Of a stretch of 64,000 nt of DNA, positions 23,763-64,000 are shown piece after piece. The position numbers and the translations under genes were made by a program. The notes below the pieces were generated by a model. That model saw nothing but the letters and a program-made list of their open reading frames with translations. It was not told where the DNA came from and made no database searches. Every line of letters starts with the position of its first letter. The stretch's first letter is position 1. Source of the DNA: Typhlomys cinereus (taxonomy: Eukaryota > Chordata > Mammalia > Rodentia > Platacanthomyidae); contig JALPQD010000389.1 in the NCBI GenBank assembly GCA_023101885.1, positions 1,832,525 to 1,896,524 of the forward strand, given 5' to 3'.

Positions 23763-24349
23763 CTGGACTGAGTGACAGGTTGGGCTCTCGGGAATTGGAA
23801 CCTGGGAGCTTAGCGAGGTGGAGTGGCCTGGTGTCCACGCCTTTGTATGTGGTTCACCTGGAAGGATGGGTCCCTGCTGTGGGGCCTCGCCAGTGCCTAC
23901 TGCTGCCACACAGGCTGTTTCAGGTGGGCAAAGCCAGATATCTGGGCTGAGCTATCAGAGGCTTTCCTGAAGGTCCTGGGAGGGTCTTCATATGGCCCGG
24001 TGCGGGGGTGCAGGGAGGGCACACATTGAGCTGGCTGGTGTGGCCTGGGCATCTGGACATTTGTTTCTGCGGGTCCTGAGGGTAGCTATGAGATGTGAGG
24101 CAGGGCAGGAAGGGGTTTGGAAAGATGACAGAGGACACATTATAGGTGAGTCCACAAAGCCTGACACGAAGCTGCAGGCAAGACAGGGTCATTTGGGTGG
24201 CTTTGGGTGGCCTCGAATAACTAAATGTGGCCCACACACAGCAGACACAGCTCACAGGTGATTCCCTAGCAGGAGACCAAGTCTTGGGTGGCTGTTAGCA
24301 CCACCCAGGTGGCTCTTGGGGGGGGGTGAACACAGATGCTGACTGGCAG

Positions 24350-24695
24350 GCCATGTCCAGATCACAGACACCTTTATTCCATGTCTTATCATGAGTGTTA
24401 ACCTTTGAGCCGCTAGGACCTGCGCTGAGGAGAGCCAGCAGCCTTGGTCACACACTGGATACAGCCACGTCCTTTCTGTGCTCTTGAAGTCCGCGCTCCT
24501 GAGAAGCTGGGCCAGCTGAGCGCACCTGAACTTGGGTGCGGGACCTCACTTGGTGGTTTCATCCCAGTGCTTCTGATCCTGGTCAACCTCATCTGGGAGT
24601 TCTGTCCACTTAAGGGCCTGTGGGTCAGCTGTAGGGTCAGAGATGAGCTTGGGGATGCTTACGTCCTTCATGCCCAGTCTGGCTGGCTCCTCTGG
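24350..24695 (-). terminator. ACSF3: ACSF3 3' UTR with poly(A) signal
   Basis: The 3' UTR follows the TGA. A canonical AATAAA on the minus strand lies at 24378-24373, about 320 bases after the stop. Cleavage is expected 10-30 bases later, near 24350. The exact site is inferred. Confidence 0.75.
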
Positions 24696-59043
<34,348 letters not shown>

Positions 59044-59573
59044 CACACCAAGAAATCACGAAGATGGGCTAGAGAGGAAGAGAGTGCAGCGTAAGTATCC
59101 CTGGCCACCCAAGCCTTCCCATGATGAGCTTTGCAACAGCCTCCAAACACCCCACCAGGCCTTCTGGGTGTCCTCTCCAAGAGGCTAATGCTTTCACAGT
59201 GCAACATCTTCTGAAAGTAAATGTCTGGCATCCAAGCTTTTGGTTCAACGATTTAAAAAACATGAGAAATAATTAGATAAACTAAAAAAAAAGAAGCAAA
59301 TACAATTCAATGCACTTAGATGAACCCTGAGTAACAGATCTGGAAAAGGACTGGGCAGTTGGAGCCATTCTTTTGGGGGCTATGGACTAACCCCTGTAGA
59401 TAAGTCTGAGATTTCCTTCGCTCAGAGGCCACTTAGGGCTACTTCTCTCCAACCTGAAAGTGAGTTCCTTAGGCTGAAAGGCAATTCTTCCCCCAAATCC
59501 TCAAACTCAACTACTTAACAATGACCAAAATCATCATCAAAAAAGACCTAGTGTATGTGTGTGTGGGGGGGGT

Positions 59574-59761
59574 GTCCTTAGAGAGATAGCTCAGGGATTA
59601 AGACTTTGCCTTGCAAGCAGAAGGTCCTGAGTTCAGATCCCGGATTTCAGTAAAAAGCTCCAGGCAGCAGCCTGGGAAATCCCAGCACAAATAAAAAGTA
59701 GAAGCAATCCAGGATGATTCCCGAAAAGTCACCCTTGGTTCTCCACAGGAACACACAGTGC

Positions 59762-59810
<49 letters not shown>

Positions 59811-59855
59811 CGCACACACAGACATGTGCGCACATGTGCGAAAAATAAAAGGTTT
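59574..59855 (+). mobile_element. Type A SINE (tRNA-headed, CA tail)
   Basis: The head is AGAGAGATAGCTCAGGGATT with GCCTTGCAAGCAGAAGGTCC. The body AAGCAATCCAGGATGATTCC and CACAGTGCCCTCTAACA leads into a CA microsatellite at 59769-59807 and AAAAATAAAAGG. Confidence 0.85.
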
Positions 59856-60641
59856 TTTTTTAAAGAAAGGACAAGGGGAAAGAGGTACTGGTATGTCTCT
59901 TGGATTTGTATCTCTCACCTTACAACCCCTCTTGGGCTTGGCCTCTGGCAGTGAGGACAGGTCAGTCCCTTTGGCAGTCACAGCTATGAGACCAGAGGCA
60001 GGGAGAATCAAGCTGGAGGAGGTGACTCCATGTACTGAGAGCTGAAAGCTGTGCAAGTTGCTCTCACAAGAACACCAAGCAACAGACCTCAGGAAATGCT
60101 CAATATTGAGAGGCCTACTGAGAGGTACCTGTGCTGCAGTCCCAGGATGTGTGTCTCACATTTCTAACAGAAGCTGTGAACTCCCCCTGTCCAAGCAGAC
60201 CCAGAAGGCATGAGCGACATCTTTCAGCCACGAGGTCCTTTGACTGTGGGACTCTCCATAGCAGCAGAAGTACCAAAGCTGGAGTAAAAAGGGCCACCGA
60301 ACATGCTCAGTTCAGTTAGCGACTTTCTGTCTTGAGGACGATGCCCAATAACCTTCAGGATCTGGGAGGTGCTACCTACTCTCCAACTGCTCCAGGAGAC
60401 GAAATCCCTTGGGGTTCTATTGTCAGATTCCCTAGTCAGACACCAGGCCACACAGTCCTTTTGACACTCCCAAATACCTAAAGGATACACGATCCATCCC
60501 AACAGAGGTGCTTACATTAGTAATGCCTATGATTTGGGAGTTGTCAAAATTACATTTGAAGTGGAATCTATAAGTTAAAATACAAGTGGGAAAATTATGT
60601 TGAAATCTACATCCATTTTAGGAAGTCACTTATGTCCAACC

Positions 60642-60822
60642 TCAACTGGGGGCTGGGGACTACTGCTCAGTTGATAAGAGTGCCTACCTAGTGTGCACCA
60701 AATAACCAGCACCCCTAACTGGGTGTAGTGGTTGCACACCTGTAATCCCAATTCGAGGCTGTTCTCAGCCACTCATTAGGTTAAGGCCAGCCTGGGATAC
60801 TTGATAGTCTTCAAAAAAGGGG
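60642..60822 (+). mobile_element. B4/ID-B1-like SINE, sense
   Basis: An ID-like head (GGGGCTGGGGACTACTGCTC) is followed by a B1-like body (TGGTTGCACACCTGTAATCC, GGCCAGCCTGGGATACTTGA) and an A-rich end. Confidence 0.75.
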
Positions 60823-61189
60823 GGGGAGCCATTTGGGAGGGTGTACTTGTAGCTATCCCAACCCCAAGAGTTCATCTGCTGTAAAGAGAAAGTTTGGTAG
60901 CAACGGGGAGATCTGTCTCTTGCTGGCAGCACCGCAGCAGCTCCTCACCGTGAGGCCTTTGCTAGATGCTTCTCCAGGCCCGCTCCAGCACGACCCCTCG
61001 GGGCCCAACGCTCTGCTTTGTTTCTGTCTGAGCTCACATACCTTTCCCTTCCGACAAATGCCTAGTACCCCTTCCAAACCCGGCAGTCACCCACGACCAC
61101 CGGCTTCCTGACCCGCGTTTCCAGGAGTCAGGCAACTGGGACCCTGCACTCCACCTGCAGCTCCAAACAAAAGCACCGGCGGGGCTCCA

Positions 61190-61445
61190 CGGTGCCTTCT
61201 GCAGGCCGAGTGAGCCCGCCAGGGCCTCTGCGGGCCGTGGGCTCGCGCTGGCCGGCGGCGGGCGGACTCCGGCCCCTCGGCCTGGCAGCCCCGCACGGGG
61301 CCGGCGCCCGCGCCCGCGCCCGGCTCACCTCGCGCCCTCCTCCCGGACCTCCGCGCTCGCTCACCTGGGGTCAGCCGGGGGTCACTGTGGGTGGGGCCCA
61401 CGCCTCCAAGGTCGGTCAGGTGGGGGGGCGTCGCCGGAACTGGTC
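61190..61445 (-). promoter_or_regulatory. ACSF3: ACSF3 promoter CpG island and probable non-coding exon 1
   Basis: This GC-rich, CpG-dense block lies about 2.2 kb upstream of the coding start. On the minus strand there are two good donors: AG before gtgag with exon end at 61329, and CCAG before gtgag with exon end at 61365. Either could close a non-coding first exon joined to exon 2 at 59068. Promoter role is inferred from position and base composition. Confidence 0.7.
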
Positions 61446-61697
61446 CTGTTCTTAATAGTGTCCGCAGGCAGCATGTGTCCGTCGCTCTAATCTGTCCCCT
61501 CTGGCACGGAGCTTGATGTGTGGGTTCCGGAATCGAGCATTTCGGCTTGTTCTGGGCCCAAATGATGTGTCTTCCCAGATCTTTGTTCAGGTCTGCTCAT
61601 GAGCGGCCTTCAAATACCTGACAGTTGTTACAGCCCCACCATTCATGCCCTGACACAACAAAGTCTATGGGCTGTTTGTGTTATGTCAGAGTTACTT

Positions 61698-61728
<31 letters not shown>

Positions 61729-61940
61729 GAGGTTGGGTTTGTGGTATTCCAGACTGGCTTGAACTTGCTGTGTAGATGAGGAGGACCTTGAATTTATGCT
61801 CCTTCCGCCTCCACTTCTTGAGTACTGGGATTATAGGTGAATACTACCACCCTTAGTTAATGCAGTGCTGGGGATCAAACCCAGGGCTTGGTGTGTGTTA
61901 GGCAAGCACTCTACCAACAGAGCTATATCCCCAGCCCCCG
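61698..61940 (-). mobile_element. B4/ID-B1-like SINE, antisense, with T29 run
   Basis: The T run (61700-61728) is followed by GAGGTTGGGTTTGTGGTATT, a reverse B1 body, then GGGATCAAACCCAGGGCTTG and ACAGAGCTATATCCCCAGCC, a reverse ID head. Confidence 0.8.
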
Positions 61941-62334
61941 AAGTTCCTTTGAATAGACATGAGGACTACACGATTGGAAGGGACTGTGCAGCTCTAGACC
62001 ACAGCTTGGTTCTCACTCAGCTGATGAGAAACTTCAGTGAGACTTGAGGGTGAGTGTTCCTTTCTCTGCATGCAGAAAAGGCTGAAGTCCAAGGAGAGGC
62101 CTTGGCCTAGGTCTGACCTGATCAGAATTCCCTATCTCCTTCTGAAACTCACCAGGCTATACGGCGGGAAGATGAGTGAGAAGGGACTCAGTGGCACCTG
62201 CAATGTAGACCTCAGGTCCCAGGACTTCTGTGCTTACATGTCTCCCTGCAGTCTCCTGGAACCTGTGCTAGTTGCGGAACACAGATCAGTTCTAACAGTC
62301 CTGAGCCTTGGGAATCATCAAGAGCCTGATTTTT

Positions 62335-62490
62335 GGGCTTGGGATGTAGCTTAGTTGGTTGATGCCTACTGCGTTCCAGGCTTATGATTGACATTTTAGT
62401 GACAGTAAGCATAAGTATCAGGAATGAACAGCTATTTGAGGACAGCCACTTACACAAAAGATGATCATAGTAAAAAAAAATAAGCAAAAC
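62335..62490 (+). mobile_element. Degraded ID-headed SINE
   Basis: GGGCTTGGGATGTAGCTTAG TTGGTTGATGCC resembles an ID head; the following B1-like part is badly decayed and ends in an A run. Confidence 0.5.
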
Positions 62491-63499
62491 TATTAATGTA
62501 GTCAGGCTGCTTCATTAACATGTCCATTCTAAAACAATGAAACTCCCTACCCTGGCTGGAATGTTGTGATTTCCTGCACTGACCACAAGAACCACCCTAA
62601 TCATTTCAGGCTTATCTCCCCAAACCCATGACCTCCCCACTTAAGTGAATTTCAGTTTCCCCCAACTTCCCCCTCCTTCTTTCCACCCTATAATTCCCTT
62701 AACCTATCAGTGGCTTCAGATCCCCCCACACACACATAGAGTGATTTTCCCTTATTCTCTTTACATTATCTCTTCTATTCTAATGAGCTCTCACTTTAAG
62801 GTTAAATTATGGTTTCCCTGGCTACCAGATCTTCAGCTCTAATAAAAGTCATATTCTTAAGTCTCTCCCTTGTGCTAGCTTCTCTTTGACAAAGGACCTC
62901 CTCATAAATCTTATACATTATTTTAGAGTCGCTTAATTCCCCCTCCCAGCCTAACAGAAACAACCCATTATTTTTCTCATAGCCAAGGCCTCACAAGACT
63001 GTGAGATGCTCCAATGGATGCCTCCCAAGCGCCCGGGCATTCTGCTTAGAAACACCAACGACTAAGCATATTCCTCAGAGGAAGGTCTGCAAAAGTGAGG
63101 GAATCTCCTGACACCGTGAAAAGGCTGCATCAGCAGAGTCAAGGCCACAAAGGGACAGCAGGTCAAAGAAGCCATGTCAACTTAGCAGATGTCAGGGGTG
63201 GGGCAGTGAGCAGGGTGAGACTACTCGGTGCAGCTGATAAGTGTGAACTGCTGGCATCATCATCACTGATATCATCACTGCCCAGTGATGAAATTGAAAT
63301 GAAGAACTTTTAAGCAAGAAAAGAGTTGAATATATTCAGTTGATGATCCTCGAAGCCTGGGATCAAAGTATTCTGGAAATCCAGAGAAGAGGCAAGTAGC
63401 CACACAGCAAAAGTAGACATTAGAGTCCTCGGGAGAACGGTAGAAACTCTTGAATATTAGGGAGAGCATGCTTGTTCAGTTTTAGAAGTATAGACAAGA

Positions 63500-63693
63500 C
63501 GGGGCTAGAGAGGTGGCTCAGGGGTTAAGCCTCTGCCTTGCAGGTGGAAGGTTTTGAGTTTGGATCCCAGATCCCACGTGTAGACGCCGAGCGGAAGTGG
63601 GGGCAGCCTGCGTTTCCGGACCTGGTAAGGTGGAATCCCGGGGCAGAAGGAGGTGGAGGCGTCCATAGTGGTTCACGAATTCGTCCGTGGTTC

Positions 63694-63746
<53 letters not shown>

Positions 63747-63775
63747 ACACGCACAATTGAATAAATAATTTTAAA
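63500..63775 (+). mobile_element. Type B SINE with CA tail
   Basis: It begins GGGGCTAGAGAGGTGGCTCA, has body GTGGAATCCCGGGGCAGAAG and GAATTCGTCCGTGGTTCTTC, then a CA tract (63693-63748) and AATTGAATAAATAATT. It is in sense orientation upstream of ACSF3. Confidence 0.88.
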
Positions 63776-64000
63776 AAGTTTAGGAAAAAAAGAGAACCAT
63801 CATCCTGTCATTTAAAAAAAAAAAAGAAGTGCAGAAGGCAAAATTTTGAAAACTACAGAATCACAGCTTGGAGGTCTCATCTGCTTCTGTTCGAGTCTTG
63901 CTGAATAGAAGAGAGAAGAGAGAGAAGTGGCCTCTGGGGGTAGAGAGGGCAGACCTCTCCCATGTCGCCTCTGGTTGGATCATATACCCTGGAAGGTGGA

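Larger units (their letters stand above)
11461..24349. other. Intergenic region between CDH15 and ACSF3
   Basis: These 13 kb separate the start of CDH15 from the 3' end of ACSF3. They hold the G-rich array at 13.55-13.95 kb and its inverted partner at 14.32-14.44 kb, an old interspersed repeat (14.88-15.23 kb), SINEs (15.7, 18.2, 21.8 kb), a G16 run (17487-17502), a CA microsatellite (21.0 kb), a CpG-retaining block (22.37-22.56 kb) and a 52-base triple repeat (23.63 kb). ORFs here are short or made by repeats. I see no gene. Confidence 0.75.
59069..61328 (-). other. ACSF3: ACSF3 intron 1 (5' end uncertain)
   Basis: This holds a type A SINE with CA tail (59574-59855) and a B4/ID-B1-like SINE (60642-60822). 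The boundary near the CpG island depends on which donor is used. Confidence 0.6.
61446..64000. other. Upstream flank of ACSF3
   Basis: No gene is seen. It contains an antisense B4-like SINE starting with a T29 run (61698-61940), a degraded ID-B1-like SINE (62335-62490) and a young type B SINE with a CA tail (63500-63775). Confidence 0.75.

Noticed and set aside
11461..24349. An unannotated protein gene between CDH15 and ACSF3
   Set aside because: No ORF there resembles a known family, shows consistent exon boundaries or has a linked promoter and poly(A) signal that I can see.

Overview
This window is mammalian nuclear DNA, almost certainly from a rodent. The genes have short exons with GT-AG introns and two CpG-rich promoters. 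The introns carry B1, B3, B4/ID-B1-like and L1 repeats and several young tRNA-headed SINEs that end in long CA tracts. B3 elements point to a myomorph rodent. The young SINE bodies do not look like the mouse or rat B2 consensus by eye, so I do not name a species.

Two known genes lie on the minus strand, in the same order and orientation as the human 16q24.3 locus. On the right is a complete ACSF3 coding region, about 59.04 kb down to 24.70 kb: nine coding exons that join in frame to a 574-residue protein. ACSF3 is mitochondrial malonyl-CoA synthetase. Its CpG-island promoter is near 61.2-61.45 kb and its poly(A) signal is at 24.37 kb. On the left is the 5' part of CDH15 (M-cadherin): exons 1-5, 218 codons, with exon 1 at 11.13-11.17 kb next to a very GC-rich promoter. 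The rest of CDH15 lies beyond position 1. The gap between the genes is about 13 kb and I see no convincing gene in it.

The two genes work in different places. ACSF3 supplies malonyl-CoA inside mitochondria and clears malonate. CDH15 is a calcium-dependent adhesion molecule of myoblasts and muscle satellite cells. Nothing in the sequence suggests they act together.

The most unusual content is tandem repetition. The largest array is a minisatellite of about 45 units at 51.06-53.41 kb in ACSF3 intron 4. It ends about 100 bases from the 5' splice site of exon 4 and is open in all three forward frames. Other arrays lie at 5.9, 13.5, 23.6, 26.6, 29.8, 49.5 and 50.3 kb. Part of the 13.5 kb array recurs as a near-identical inverted copy at 14.3 kb. 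Several AT-rich, homeodomain-site-rich, repeat-free blocks in ACSF3 introns and one CpG-retaining intergenic block are enhancer candidates. I found no new coding system: the long ORFs in the arrays are artefacts of unit length.
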